Below are positions 20,258 through 33,774 of a DNA stretch of 64,000 nt, piece after piece. Every line of letters begins with the position of its first letter. Positions within the stretch are counted from its first letter, which is position 1. Source of the DNA: Gallionellaceae bacterium (GTDB lineage: Bacteria; Pseudomonadota; Gammaproteobacteria; Burkholderiales; Gallionellaceae); the NCBI GenBank assembly GCA_027448945.1, contig DAIDMQ010000016.1, forward strand, positions 62,001 through 126,000, written 5' to 3'. The notes beneath the pieces are model-generated. The model worked only from the letters and a program-made list of their open reading frames with translations, was not told the DNA's origin and ran no database searches. The position numbers and the translations under genes are program-made.

Positions 20258-21411
20258 TGGTCTTTGCAGCACTGCAAACTGAGCTGGATGAACGCGCAAC
20301 CGCAGGTTTGTTGCGCACTCGGCGGACGCTAGAAAGCCCCCAGTCGCCCCGCATCATCGTCGACGGCAAGCCATATCTGGCTTTCTGTAGCAATGATTAC
20401 CTGGGGCTGGCCAACGAGGATGGCATCGCGGGTGCGCTACAAAAAGGCGCCGAGCAGTGGGGCGTAGGCGCCGGAGCGGCACATTTGGTGAGCGGGCATT
20501 TCGCTGCGCACGAGCAATTGGAATGGGAGCTTGCGAAATTCGTGCACAAGCCCGCCGCACTGTTGTTCTCCACTGGTTACATGGCAAATTTGGGCGTGGT
20601 CCAGGCCCTAGTCGGACGTGGTGATACGGTGTTCGCCGACAAGCTTAACCATGCCTCATTGAACGATGCGATGCTGTTGTCGCGTGCCGATGTGCAACGT
20701 TATCGCCATAACGACATGGCGCAGTTGGAATCGCAAATGCAGTGCGCCACCAGCGGTAGAAAACTCATCATCACCGACGCGGTGTTCAGCATGGATGGTG
20801 ATATTGCAGCCCTACCAGAACTGCTTGCGCTTTGTGAAAGTTATGACGCATGGCTGCTGGTCGATGACGCGCATGGTTTTGGCGTGTTGGGCGAGCAAGG
20901 CAGCGGTTCGCTTGCGCATTCCGATCTCGACTCACCCCGGATCATCTATATGGCGACCTTGGGCAAAGCCGCCGGCGTATTTGGCGCGTTTGTTGCTGCC
21001 GAGCAAGTCGTCATAGACACGCTGGTGAATCATGCGCGCAGCTATGTCTATACCACCGCCACGCCGCCTGCTTTGTCGGTGGCACTCTCGGAAAGTCTGC
21101 GATTGATAAAAGCGGGCGATGACAGACGCGCACATTTGCAAGCACTCATCGCGCAACTGCGTAGCGGGCTATCCGATTTGCCGTGGTCGCTGATGCCTTC
21201 TGCGACGGCAATACAGCCTTTGCTGATAGGCGATAACAAGCAGGCATTGGCATTGAGCGAGGGATTGCGTGCGAGGGGCATCTGGGTCGCGGCGATACGC
21301 CCCCCTACAGTACCTGAAGGCACGGCAAGATTACGCATCACCTTGTCTGCTGCGCATACTGCGGCAGATGTATCGGCCCTGATTGGAGCGCTGCATGAGC
21401 TTGCACGTTGA
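20257..21411 (+). CDS. bioF: 8-amino-7-oxononanoate synthase
   Basis: YLAFCSNDYLGLA; LVDDAHGFGVLGEQGSG; GTG start overlapping the bioB stop. Confidence 0.94.
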   Translation: MVFAALQTELDERATAGLLRTRRTLESPQSPRIIVDGKPYLAFCSNDYLGLANEDGIAGALQKGAEQWGVGAGAAHLVSGHFAAHEQLEWELAKFVHKPAALLFSTGYMANLGVVQALVGRGDTVFADKLNHASLNDAMLLSRADVQRYRHNDMAQLESQMQCATSGRKLIITDAVFSMDGDIAALPELLALCESYDAWLLVDDAHGFGVLGEQGSGSLAHSDLDSPRIIYMATLGKAAGVFGAFVAAEQVVIDTLVNHARSYVYTTATPPALSVALSESLRLIKAGDDRRAHLQALIAQLRSGLSDLPWSLMPSATAIQPLLIGDNKQALALSEGLRARGIWVAAIRPPTVPEGTARLRITLSAAHTAADVSALIGALHELAR

Positions 21412-22258
21412 GGTCTATGGGCAGGGCGAACCTTTGGTCATGTTGCATGGCTGGGGTATGCATGGTGGCATGTGGGGCAGGGGCGTAGCCAAGCTTGCGG
21501 AAACAAATAGCGTGCATGTGGTCGACTTGCCGGGGCACGGGTTTAATGCAGGAAAGAGTGCAGGGTCAAAGGAGGATGGGCAAAACGAGAAGAGCGAAGA
21601 AGGAGGGGGAAAGGGAACCCCACCCGAGTCGCAGTTACCCCTCTCACTTCTTCATTCCCCCTTTTCTTTAGACGCAATCACGGAAGCGTTATGCGCGGAG
21701 TTTAGCGATCCCGTCAAGCTCTGCGGTTGGTCGTTGGGCGGGCAGATCGCACTGCATTGGGCGAGGCGTGAACCGCAAAAAATCCAGCGTTTGATCCTGG
21801 TCTCAAGCACACCATGTTTTGTACGCCAAGGTGATTGGGATTGCGCGATGGAAGCCGAGATATTGGCCGGATTCGCTGCCGCGCTTACTGAGAATTACGC
21901 GATGACACTGCGCCGCTTCTTGGCACTGCAAGTGCGCGGGAGCGAAGGTGAGCGTGAGTTGCTGGCGAGTCTGCGTGCGGCATTGTTCAGTCGCGGCGAA
22001 CCTGATTTTGCAGCCCTGCAAGCCGGCTTGGATATTCTGCGTGACAGTGATCAGCGCAAGGAATTGGCCGGTATTGAACAGGCCACATTAATCATCGCGG
22101 GGGAGCGTGATACCCTCACCCCGTTAGCCGCCTCGGCTTACATGGCGAACAAGATGCCGAATGCACGTTTGGCCGAAATCAAGGGCGCAGCACACGCGCC
22201 ATTTTTGTCGCATCCCGAGATCGTTGTTCAACACATAAAAGACTTCATGTATGGATGA
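21395..22258 (+). CDS. bioH: Pimeloyl-ACP methyl ester esterase, with an internal low-complexity insertion
   Basis: VMLHGWGMHGGMWG; GWSLGGQIALHWA; AAHAPFLSHPE; bio operon context. Confidence 0.85.
   Translation: MSLHVEVYGQGEPLVMLHGWGMHGGMWGRGVAKLAETNSVHVVDLPGHGFNAGKSAGSKEDGQNEKSEEGGGKGTPPESQLPLSLLHSPFSLDAITEALCAEFSDPVKLCGWSLGGQIALHWARREPQKIQRLILVSSTPCFVRQGDWDCAMEAEILAGFAAALTENYAMTLRRFLALQVRGSEGERELLASLRAALFSRGEPDFAALQAGLDILRDSDQRKELAGIEQATLIIAGERDTLTPLAASAYMANKMPNARLAEIKGAAHAPFLSHPEIVVQHIKDFMYG
21550..21672 (+). repeat. Purine-rich/pyrimidine-rich inverted-repeat element inserted in frame in bioH
   Basis: GAAGAAGGAGGGGG (21596-21609) versus CCCCTCTCACTTCTTC (21638-21653); encodes KSAGSKEDGQNEKSEEGGGKGTPPESQLPLSLLHSP. 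Confidence 0.6.
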
Positions 22259-23120
22259 ATTTGAAATTGATAAACGTGCCATGCGCAACGCATTCAGCAA
22301 AGCGGCGCACACCTACGATGAGGCGGCAGTGCTGCAACGCGAGGTATGCAGCCGCATGTTGGAGCGATTGGAGTACATCAAGCTGCAACCGCAACGTATC
22401 CTTGACGCGGGCAGCGGCACGGGCTGGGGAACCCGGCAACTGATGGCTAAATATCCGGGTGCACAAATGATTTCTTTGGACATCGCCATCGGCATGTTGC
22501 AGGCCGCACGCGGACAGACGGGATGGTGGCAGAAAATATTCAGCAGCCAGCAGGCGGCGATGCTGTGTGCCGACGTCGAAGCACTGCCCATCGCATCCAA
22601 TAGTTTGGAACTGGTCTGGTCGAATCTGGCGGTGCAGTGGTGTAACGACCTGCCCGCGACCATCGTCGGTCTGCACCGTGTGTTGAAGGTCGATGGCTTG
22701 CTGATGTTCAGTACCTTTGGCCCCGATACGCTCAAAGAACTACGCCAGGCCTTTCATGGCGTGGATACACACAACCATCTGAATCGTTTCGCCGACATGC
22801 ACGACATAGGCGACATGTTGTCCCACGGTGGTTTTGCCGAGCCCGTGATGGACATGGAATATCTGACGCTTACCTATGAGGATGTGCGCTCGGTGTTGCA
22901 TGATTTGAAAGCCATAGGCGCGAACAATGCCACGGCAGGGCGGAGTCAGGGCTTGATGGGCAAGCAGGCTTGGAAGTCACTGGTGGAGAATTACGAAGCC
23001 CTGCGCAAGGACGGCAAGTTGCCCGCCACGTATGAAGTCATCTACGGACATGCTTGGAAACCCCAGGCAAAAAAACTGGCGGATGGGCGCGCCATTATCA
23101 AAACGGATTTCAAATTGTGA
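22251..23120 (+). CDS. bioC: Malonyl-ACP O-methyltransferase
   Basis: FSKAAHTYDEAAVLQREV; ILDAGSGTGWGT; bio operon context. Confidence 0.92.
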   Translation: MDEFEIDKRAMRNAFSKAAHTYDEAAVLQREVCSRMLERLEYIKLQPQRILDAGSGTGWGTRQLMAKYPGAQMISLDIAIGMLQAARGQTGWWQKIFSSQQAAMLCADVEALPIASNSLELVWSNLAVQWCNDLPATIVGLHRVLKVDGLLMFSTFGPDTLKELRQAFHGVDTHNHLNRFADMHDIGDMLSHGGFAEPVMDMEYLTLTYEDVRSVLHDLKAIGANNATAGRSQGLMGKQAWKSLVENYEALRKDGKLPATYEVIYGHAWKPQAKKLADGRAIIKTDFKL

Positions 23121-23157
23121 GTAGCGGCTACTACGACAATAAGTACAAAGCAAAGAT

Positions 23158-23226
23158 GGCACGCGGAGGGCGCGGAGTGAGGGGATTTATTCAGCGTGAG
23201 CAAATCTCGGCGTCCTCCGCGCGAAC
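23158..23226. repeat. Palindromic intergenic element between bioC and bioD
   Basis: GCACGCGGAGGGCGCGG ... CGGCGTCCTCCGCGCG inverted repeat. Confidence 0.55.
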
Positions 23227-23245
23227 TGTTTTTTAGGGTGGCGAT

Positions 23246-23923
23246 ATGAGTTACTTCATCACCGGCACCGACACGGGCGTGGGCAAAACGCTGATTAGCT
23301 GCGCGCTGCTGCAAGCCTTTGCGGATAAGGGTTTACGCACGGTGGGCATGAAGCCCGTGGCAGCCGGGGTGGATGCCGATGGCGTGAATGAAGATGTGAA
23401 GCTGCTTGCATCTGCGAGTTCGGTACACTCAGATTTGGCTTTGACCAATCCTTACTCCTTTACCGCTGCCATTGCACCGCACATCGCTGCCACACGTGAA
23501 AATAGAAGCATCTCCATTGCGCACATCATCGACTGTTATCAACAACTGGCTCTGGTGGCGGATGTGGTTATCATCGAAGGTGTAGGCGGCTACTGCGTGC
23601 CTTTGAACGACAGCGAAGATACGGCGATGCTGGCAACCCAACTGGGCTTGCCTGTGATCCTGGTGGTTGGCATGCGTTTGGGATGTCTCAATCATGCGCT
23701 GTTGACACTGCGCGAGATCGAGCGCAGTGGCTTAGAATGCAGGGCTTGGGTGGCGAATGTGGTCGATGCGGACATGGGTGCATTGGCGGAAAACATTGCC
23801 TCGCTAAAAGAGCGTATCGCTGCACCTATGCTGGGCGTGGTGCAGTTTCAAGCCGAGGTCGATGTGCAGCGTGTAGTCGCATCTTTGGATATAAGTTTGT
23901 TGGGCGTGGCGTTAAGAGGGTAG
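23246..23923 (+). CDS. bioD: Dethiobiotin synthase
   Basis: MSYFITGTDTGVGKTLISCALLQAF; IIEGVGGYCVPL. Confidence 0.95.
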   Translation: MSYFITGTDTGVGKTLISCALLQAFADKGLRTVGMKPVAAGVDADGVNEDVKLLASASSVHSDLALTNPYSFTAAIAPHIAATRENRSISIAHIIDCYQQLALVADVVIIEGVGGYCVPLNDSEDTAMLATQLGLPVILVVGMRLGCLNHALLTLREIERSGLECRAWVANVVDADMGALAENIASLKERIAAPMLGVVQFQAEVDVQRVVASLDISLLGVALRG

Positions 23924-24634
23924 ATGAGCGATTTCAGTCTATATGCGGTGTTTGTGGTTGGCCTGCTCGGTGGCGTGCATTGCCTCGGTATGTGCGGCAG
24001 TATCGTGGGTATGTTCACAACCCAGTTGCCTGCAAACAAGACGCGCTGGCCCTTCCATCTTGCATACAGCACTGGGCGGATCACTAGCTATGCGATCGCG
24101 GGGGGATTAGTGGGTGCGATAGGCCAAGCGGGAATGCTGATGCGTGATCAAGTGCCCGTGCAACATTTGTTGTTTGCGCTGTCCAGTTTGATGCTGATTG
24201 TGTTGGGGCTGTATCTGGCGGGCATATGGAGCGCAGTGCGGCGCATAGAGGGAATGGGACGTGGCTTATGGCAACGCATACAGCCCTATACCCGACGACT
24301 ATTGCCCGTCACCACATTGCCGCGCGCCTTGGCTCTGGGCGCGTTGTGGGGTTGGTTGCCATGCGGTTTGGTATATAGCGTGCTGGTGACCGGACTTGCG
24401 TCAGGCAGCGCCCAACAAGGCGCGCTGATCATGGCGGCCTTTGGATTGGGCACCCTGCCCAATCTTCTGCTGATCGGCATGTTCTGGGAGCGTATCCGCC
24501 ATCTGGTGCAAGCGCCGCGTGTACGCATGACGGCAGGATTGATCGTTGCTGGTTTCGGCATTTATGGTCTAATCAAAGTCGGCTACACCTTCTACATCAA
24601 TGGTTGGGCAGGTGCTTGTCATGTGGCGGCATAA
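23924..24634 (+). CDS. Sulfite exporter TauE/SafE family membrane protein
   Basis: GLLGGVHCLGMCGSIVGMFT; ALGALWGWLPCGLVYSVL; multiple TM segments. Confidence 0.8.
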   Translation: MSDFSLYAVFVVGLLGGVHCLGMCGSIVGMFTTQLPANKTRWPFHLAYSTGRITSYAIAGGLVGAIGQAGMLMRDQVPVQHLLFALSSLMLIVLGLYLAGIWSAVRRIEGMGRGLWQRIQPYTRRLLPVTTLPRALALGALWGWLPCGLVYSVLVTGLASGSAQQGALIMAAFGLGTLPNLLLIGMFWERIRHLVQAPRVRMTAGLIVAGFGIYGLIKVGYTFYINGWAGACHVAA

Positions 24635-24702
24635 ACCGCTGCGAGATGATTTTCTTTGCGCGCCCAGTCTGGCTTGCCAGTATTGATTTTAGGAGAAGTG
24701 AA

Positions 24703-25281
24703 TTGCGTCACATCATCGTTTTGATCCTCATGTTTTTTTTGGTCGCTTGCGAAGAGCCCAAGTTGCCTTCCCCATTCCACGCCAGTGAAGTGAGCGGCAA
24801 GCTGACGCAGGCGGATTTTCATCTCAACGATCCGCAAAATCAGTCGCGTAGTCTGGCTGATTATCGCGGCAAGATCGTTTTGCTGTTTTTCGGTTACATC
24901 CACTGTCCTGATGTATGTCCGACCACTTTGGCAGACATGGCGCAAGCGATGAGTATGCTGGGTAAGGATGCCGACAAGGTGCAGGTGTTGTTCGTTACGG
25001 TCGATCCCGAGCGCGACACGCGTGAGTTGCTGGCCAAATACGTACCCGCATTCGACTCGCGTTTCATCGGTCTGTCTGGTGATATGCAAGCCACGGCACA
25101 AGCAGCGCAAGCCTTTGGGGTGAGCTATGCCAAACAGCCGAGCAAGACCGGTTACAACATCGATCACAGCGCGGGTACTTACATTATTGACGGCAACGGC
25201 AAGGTGAGATTGTTGGCACCTTACGGGCAGCGATCAGAATGGTTAGCGCAAGACATACGGCTGCTGCTTGCATTGCATTGA
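24703..25281 (+). CDS. SCO1/SenC family copper-binding lipoprotein
   Basis: Lipobox FFLVACEE; FFGYIHCPDVCPTTLADM; DPERDT; IDHSAGTYIID. Probable TTG start. Confidence 0.88.
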   Translation: MRHIIVLILMFFLVACEEPKLPSPFHASEVSGKLTQADFHLNDPQNQSRSLADYRGKIVLLFFGYIHCPDVCPTTLADMAQAMSMLGKDADKVQVLFVTVDPERDTRELLAKYVPAFDSRFIGLSGDMQATAQAAQAFGVSYAKQPSKTGYNIDHSAGTYIIDGNGKVRLLAPYGQRSEWLAQDIRLLLALH

Positions 25282-25332
25282 ACTGATGTCGCACTGGAGC
25301 GAACTGGCTAGTAAGCCTAAGGGGGTGGGGCG

Positions 25333-26751
25333 ATGCATGGACAATTGAGATCGCAGCTTTATTTTGATATCACCGAAGAGAACTTGCCCATACGGGCTGA
25401 GCAGATACGCACGCGATTGCGCACCTATCCGCTGATGATCATCGTGCGCATCATCGTGGTGCTATTTCTGATTGGTTTGATGTGGGAGAAGGTGGCACAA
25501 GAAGTGCTCCTGACTTGGGCTGCCTGCCTGCTCATCCTGCATGGCATAGAGTCGTGGTATGTGTATCGATACAAATCTCAGACACGAACCGTGCGGGAGT
25601 GTGAGGTATGGCGTAGACGGTTGTTAATTTTCGTGCTGTTGGTCGGTGGCATGTGGGGGGCTGGCGGATTGTTATTGTTCGTGCCAGGCGACCTGGCCTA
25701 TCAATCGATGCTGATCTGTGTGGTGGTTGGTGTTGCAGCCGGTGCGGTCACGACCAACCCGGTCTTTCCGCCGGCCCTGTATATTTTTGAAGTTTTATTG
25801 ATAGTACCGTTAACGCTTTCAAATTCCATGGTCTGGGATGCGGCACACATCATGTTGGCACTGATGCTGATGGTGTACTTGGTATATGTCCTGAATGCAG
25901 GAAAAGCCTTGGCTGATATTTTTGAAATTTCGTTGCGACGCACCCTGGAAAAAGAGGAGCTGGTGCAGCGTTTGCGAACCGAGAATCAGCGGGTTGAATC
26001 TGCACAACTGCGTGCCGAGCAGGCCAATCTTTCCAAATCCAAGTTCCTCGCTGCGGCCAGTCATGATCTACGCCAGCCTATGCATGCGCTGACCCTATTT
26101 GTGGAAGCGCTCAAGCCGCATGTGGCGGGCGTGCACGGAGGCCGCTTGATGGCGCAAGTATCAAATTCAGTAGAGGTGTTGGGTGATATGTTTGACGCCT
26201 TGCTGGATATCTCTAGGCTGGATGCGGGCGTGGTTCTGCCTAAATACCAGCACTTCCCGCTACGCCAGGTATTTGACCGCATTGAGTCGGAGTTCTTTTG
26301 GACCGCACGAGACAAAGAACTGACATTGACAGTGCAGCGTTGCGAAGGCCGGATATATAGCGATCCGTTACTCGTAGAACGAATCTTGCGCAATCTGATT
26401 TTCAATGCGATTCGTTATACGGAGATGGGTACGATAGAGGTGCGCTGTCGTGCTGTTGAATCAGGCCTATTGGTCGAGGTGTGTGATAGCGGGATGGGTA
26501 TCGCACCCCAACATCTGCCGCATATATTCGAAGAGTATTACCAAATCGGCAACACCCAGCGTGATCGTAACAATGGATTGGGGTTGGGATTGGCTATCGT
26601 TCATCGTTTGGCTTTATTGCTGGATGCGCAGGTAAGTGTCACGTCCACTTTGGGCGTGGGGAGTTGTTTCGGTTTGGTCATTCCGCAGCAGGATGCGGAT
26701 GTTATGATGCACGTGCAAAGACGCGTCGAGAGTAAGGGGAGTGAGTCATGA
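25333..26751 (+). CDS. Membrane sensor histidine kinase
   Basis: About 5-6 N-terminal TM helices; SHDLRQPMHALTLF H-box; HATPase N and G boxes. Confidence 0.87.
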   Translation: MHGQLRSQLYFDITEENLPIRAEQIRTRLRTYPLMIIVRIIVVLFLIGLMWEKVAQEVLLTWAACLLILHGIESWYVYRYKSQTRTVRECEVWRRRLLIFVLLVGGMWGAGGLLLFVPGDLAYQSMLICVVVGVAAGAVTTNPVFPPALYIFEVLLIVPLTLSNSMVWDAAHIMLALMLMVYLVYVLNAGKALADIFEISLRRTLEKEELVQRLRTENQRVESAQLRAEQANLSKSKFLAAASHDLRQPMHALTLFVEALKPHVAGVHGGRLMAQVSNSVEVLGDMFDALLDISRLDAGVVLPKYQHFPLRQVFDRIESEFFWTARDKELTLTVQRCEGRIYSDPLLVERILRNLIFNAIRYTEMGTIEVRCRAVESGLLVEVCDSGMGIAPQHLPHIFEEYYQIGNTQRDRNNGLGLGLAIVHRLALLLDAQVSVTSTLGVGSCFGLVIPQQDADVMMHVQRRVESKGSES

Positions 26752-27413
26752 AGATACTACTGGTGGATGATCACAGTCTGTTCCGTGAGGGCATGTGCTA
26801 TGTGTTGCAACAACTGCAAGAACAGGTAGAAATTTTCGAAGCGAGCAACTTTCCTGACGCGCTGAAACAAGCAGAACTCAACTCCGATCTGGATCTTGCG
26901 CTGGTGGATTTAAATATGCCTGGCAGTGAAGGTGCGATTTCGATCAAATTTTTCCATCAACGCTTCCCGCATATTCCCGTAGTGGTCGTCTCGGGTGAGG
27001 ACGGCAGAGACAAGATGGAGAAGGTGATGAGCTACGGGGCGATGGGCTTTGTGTGCAAAAGCGCTACCGCGCCTGTCATGTTGAGTGCCCTGAATCTGGT
27101 CTTGGCCGGCGGGGTGTATGTGCCACCGCAGATGCTACAGCAACGTCATCATGTCATGCTGGAAGCACGCGAACCGGATTGTTTGGACAAGCGCAGCCTG
27201 CATACCAACGAATACGGTCTGACTGCGCGCCAAATGCAAGTGCTGGGCCATCTGGCAGAGGGTTTGAGCAACAAGCAGATTGCCAAGGCCGTAGATCTGG
27301 CCGAAGGTACCGTCAAGATCCACGTCGCTGCGGTCTATCAGGTTTTGCGTGTGAATAGCCGCATGGAAGCTGTCCGTGTCGCCGAACAGCTAGGCTTACT
27401 TGGGGCGGCGTAA
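26748..27413 (+). CDS. LuxR/NarL-family response regulator
   Basis: [66 protein letters not shown] overlap with the kinase. Confidence 0.92.
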   Translation: MKILLVDDHSLFREGMCYVLQQLQEQVEIFEASNFPDALKQAELNSDLDLALVDLNMPGSEGAISIKFFHQRFPHIPVVVVSGEDGRDKMEKVMSYGAMGFVCKSATAPVMLSALNLVLAGGVYVPPQMLQQRHHVMLEAREPDCLDKRSLHTNEYGLTARQMQVLGHLAEGLSNKQIAKAVDLAEGTVKIHVAAVYQVLRVNSRMEAVRVAEQLGLLGAA

Positions 27414-29680
27414 TGGCGGCAGTCGGTAGAGAGCAAAACGGCAATCGCCTGCTGACACTACTGCGTGAGTCACGCTGGTTGTTGTTTGTCACCTGTGCTA
27501 TTTACCTCGCCGTCGTATTGTTCGGCTATCACCGTGCTGATCCGGCTTGGACTCACACCGGTACTGGCGAGCTAACGCTTAATCCAGGCGGGGTGTTGGG
27601 GGCCTATCTTTCCGACTTGTTGTTCTACTTGTTCGGCGTGTCTGCCTGGTGGTGGGTGGGGTTGATGTTGCAGCGCGTTTGGGCGGGTTATCAAAACCTA
27701 CGCACAGACAGTGTGTTTGATAAACGAACCCTCTGGGCAAGCAGCATAGGTTTCTTGCTGTTGATATTGTCGAGTAGTGCGCTGGAAGCGATACGTTTAT
27801 ACACACTGAAAGCATCACTGCCACTGGCACCCGGAGGCGTGTTCGGCAAACTGTTGGGTGATGCATTGACGCATCTGCTCGGTTTTACGGGTGCGACACT
27901 GTTGTTGATCGCCCTGCTTGTTACCAGCTTCAGCGTGTTCAGCGGTTTGTCCTGGTTGCGTTTTGTCGATGCGTTGGGCGCAAGTCTGGAAACGATTTTT
28001 ATCTGGTTGCGTAGAACGTGGCAGACGCGTCAAGACAAACGTATAGGCGCGCAGTCCATGCAGGCACGTAGCGCAGTAGTGCAGGAAGAAAAGAAACGCG
28101 TGGAAGAGCATCAGCCCATCCATATCGAGATGGCCGTGGTGGACGTGCCCAAGTCGGAGAGAGTGCGGCAGGAGAGTCAGAAACCACTGTTCGCCGAGAT
28201 ACCGGATTCACCGTTACCGCCGCTGCATCTCTTGGATAGCGCGGGCAAGCCAGTCGAGGTTGTGTCCTCCGATGCGCTGGAGTTCACCTCACGTTTGATA
28301 GAACGCAAGCTCAAGGATTTTGGTGTGGAAGTCAAAGTGGTTGGTGCTTACCCCGGCCCAGTCATCACGCGCTATGAAATCGATCCTGCGGTGGGCGTGA
28401 AAGGCAGTCAGATTACCAATCTGGTCAAAGACTTGGCACGTGCGCTTTCGGTGGTGAGTATACGTGTGGTCGAGACCATACCGGGCAAAGCCTTTATGGC
28501 GCTGGAGTTGCCTAACGCCAAACGTCAGATGGTGCAACTCTCCGAAATACTGAGTTCCCAAGTCTATGCCGATATGGGCTCCATGCTCACTATCGCCATG
28601 GGCAAAGATATTTCAGGCAAACCGGTGGTCGCCGATTTGGCCAAGATGCCTCACGTGTTGGTAGCGGGTACGACTGGGTCGGGTAAGTCGGTCGCGATCA
28701 ATGCGATGATTTTGTCGTTGTTGTACAAAGCGACGCCGCAACAAGTACGACTGCTGTTGATAGATCCCAAAATGCTGGAGTTGTCGGTCTACGAAGGCAT
28801 ACCCCATCTCATCGCGCCGGTAGTCACCGATATGCGTCAAGCCGCAGCGGGTTTAAATTGGTGCGTGCAGGATATGGATAAACGCTATCGATTGATGTCG
28901 GCACTCGGTGTACGCAATATTGCTGGCTACAACCAGAAGGTGCGTGATGGCATCAAAGAAGGCAAGCCACTGACCAATCCATTTACGCTCACGCCCGAGA
29001 ATCCGGAAGCACTGGAAGAATTGCCGCTATTGGTGGTGTTCATAGATGAGCTGGCTGATTTGATGATGGTGGTCGGCAAGAAGGTTGAAGAACTGATTGC
29101 TCGTTTGGCGCAGAAGGCACGCGCTTGCGGTATCCATCTGGTGCTCGCCACACAGCGCCCCTCGGTGGATGTTATCACCGGATTGATCAAGGCCAACGTC
29201 CCGACGCGTGTGTCCTTCCAAGTGTCAAGCAAAATTGATTCCCGAACCATACTCGATCAGATGGGCGCGGAAGCATTGCTGGGACAAGGTGATATGCTCT
29301 ATCTGCCGCCCGGTAGCGGTTATCCACAGCGTCTGCATGGCGCATTCGTATCTGATCAGGAAGTTCATCGCGTCATCGAGTATCTCAAGTCGCAGGGGGA
29401 GCCGCAGTACATCGATGGTGTGTTGAACTCGACGGATGAAAATGCCGAAGGGGGTGAGGGTGGAGCATCGCTGGATGCCGAAACCGATCCGCTCTACGAT
29501 CAAGCGGTCGAAATTGTGCTCAAATCCAAGCGCGCTTCTATCTCGCTGGTACAGCGTAATCTGCGTATAGGTTATAACCGTGCCGCGCGCTTGGTTGAGC
29601 AGATGGAAGCAGCCGGCTTGGTGTCGGCGATGCAAAGCAACGGTAATCGCGAAGTTATTGCTCCCAATCGAGCCGAATAA
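27413..29680 (+). CDS. ftsK: DNA translocase FtsK
   Basis: 4 N-terminal TM segments; [27 protein letters not shown]; gamma domain at the C-terminus. Confidence 0.95.
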   Translation: MAAVGREQNGNRLLTLLRESRWLLFVTCAIYLAVVLFGYHRADPAWTHTGTGELTLNPGGVLGAYLSDLLFYLFGVSAWWWVGLMLQRVWAGYQNLRTDSVFDKRTLWASSIGFLLLILSSSALEAIRLYTLKASLPLAPGGVFGKLLGDALTHLLGFTGATLLLIALLVTSFSVFSGLSWLRFVDALGASLETIFIWLRRTWQTRQDKRIGAQSMQARSAVVQEEKKRVEEHQPIHIEMAVVDVPKSERVRQESQKPLFAEIPDSPLPPLHLLDSAGKPVEVVSSDALEFTSRLIERKLKDFGVEVKVVGAYPGPVITRYEIDPAVGVKGSQITNLVKDLARALSVVSIRVVETIPGKAFMALELPNAKRQMVQLSEILSSQVYADMGSMLTIAMGKDISGKPVVADLAKMPHVLVAGTTGSGKSVAINAMILSLLYKATPQQVRLLLIDPKMLELSVYEGIPHLIAPVVTDMRQAAAGLNWCVQDMDKRYRLMSALGVRNIAGYNQKVRDGIKEGKPLTNPFTLTPENPEALEELPLLVVFIDELADLMMVVGKKVEELIARLAQKARACGIHLVLATQRPSVDVITGLIKANVPTRVSFQVSSKIDSRTILDQMGAEALLGQGDMLYLPPGSGYPQRLHGAFVSDQEVHRVIEYLKSQGEPQYIDGVLNSTDENAEGGEGGASLDAETDPLYDQAVEIVLKSKRASISLVQRNLRIGYNRAARLVEQMEAAGLVSAMQSNGNREVIAPNRAE

Positions 29681-29685
29681 AAAGT

Positions 29686-29760
29686 GGGATACAGGATGCG
29701 TGATGCAGGACTCGGTTAAGAGTGGTGTATTGGTTTTTCTGAATCCTGAATCCTGAATTT
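29686..29760. repeat. Degenerate palindromic intergenic element (ATCCTGAATCCTGAAT type)
   Basis: GGGATACAGGATGCGTGATGCAGGA ... TGAATCCTGAATCCTGAATTT imperfect inverted repeat. Confidence 0.4.
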
Positions 29761-29777
29761 AAAAGTAAGCCATCAAA

Positions 29778-30395
29778 ATGAAAAAACTCCTATGCATTTT
29801 ATTGTTCCTCTGTCTCCCCTTCGCCGTTCACGCTGCAGCCATAGGCAAGCTCAAGGCATTCGTCTCCGCCACGCATGCTGCACAGGCGAACTTCACACAG
29901 GAAGTGCGCGACCAGAACGGTAAACGGGTACAGAGCGCCTCTGGTGTGATGCAGTTTCAGCGCCCGGGTAAATTTCGTTGGACTTACAAGAAGCCTTACG
30001 AACAACTGATTGTTGGCGATGGAAAAAAATTCTGGATGTACGATGCGGATCTAAACCAAGTCACAGTGAAGAAGTTGGATGCGGCGCTGGGCAGTAGTCC
30101 GGCAGCCTTGCTATCGGGTGATAACGAGATCGAGCGCAGTTTTGATCTGCTGGAAATAGTCGGCCGGGATGGTACGTATGACTGGTTACAAGCGACACCC
30201 AAGTCAAAAGACAGTGGTTTCGATAAAGTATTGATGGGCTTCGATGCCAAGGGGGACCTTGCGGCGATGGAGCTAAACGATGCATTTGGGCATACCACGG
30301 TGCTGCGCTTCAGCGAGATGAAGCACAACCCCAAATTCTCTGCGCAACAATTCCACTTCACCCCGCCTGCGGGCGCGGATGTGTTGGGTGATTGA
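29778..30395 (+). CDS. lolA: Outer membrane lipoprotein carrier protein LolA
   Basis: Signal peptide; AQANFTQEVRDQNGKRVQSASGVMQFQRPGKFRWTY. Confidence 0.92.
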   Translation: MKKLLCILLFLCLPFAVHAAAIGKLKAFVSATHAAQANFTQEVRDQNGKRVQSASGVMQFQRPGKFRWTYKKPYEQLIVGDGKKFWMYDADLNQVTVKKLDAALGSSPAALLSGDNEIERSFDLLEIVGRDGTYDWLQATPKSKDSGFDKVLMGFDAKGDLAAMELNDAFGHTTVLRFSEMKHNPKFSAQQFHFTPPAGADVLGD

Positions 30396-33202
<2,807 letters not shown>

Positions 33203-33305
33203 TTTTCGACCTGAAATCATACTGGCGTATGTGCTAATTCCCAATTAAAACCAAGGAAGATGGTTGGCTAGGTAGTGTTCTTTACAGTATGCAGATGACA
33301 TAAAG

Positions 33306-33743
33306 TCACGATTTGCGACCCGTATTATTTCCGCTGGACATGCGATGTAAAGCATCCTTGAGGGGTGAGTCAGGCAGACTCGCTTCGAGTTGTTTGATGT
33401 CTTCTTTTGCGGTGTGACTTAGCTGCCGAGCTTTATTCTTACTGGCAGGTAGAGGGTATGAGACTTGCACCTTGACGCGTATTCCGTTAACCTCGGCCCC
33501 CATTTTATTAAATTTGTCAATGAGTTCGGGTGTGTTCTGACGAATTTTTGCGGCGACGGTGGCATTGCTGGCAGCGATGGTCAGTGTGCCAAACTCCATA
33601 CCCAGAACTTGAAAATATGGGGCGAGATTGGGAGGTAGTAGAGGTATAAGTTGTTGTTGCAAGGCGTGCAGAGCATGTGCTTTGCCAAGGATGGTACGGA
33701 ATTCCGTACTGTCGCTCAGGAGGTCTTTGAGGGCGAGTGTCAC
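33306..33743 (-). CDS. DUF721 (DciA-like) family protein
   Basis: Small protein upstream of M23-secA with AHALHALQQQLIPLLPPNLAPYFQVLGMEFGTLTIAASNATVAAKIRQNTPELI. Confidence 0.7.
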   Translation of the reverse strand: MTLALKDLLSDSTEFRTILGKAHALHALQQQLIPLLPPNLAPYFQVLGMEFGTLTIAASNATVAAKIRQNTPELIDKFNKMGAEVNGIRVKVQVSYPLPASKNKARQLSHTAKEDIKQLEASLPDSPLKDALHRMSSGNNTGRKS

Positions 33744-33774
33744 GGCGATTTACGCGCAAATAAGGGAGGTGAAC

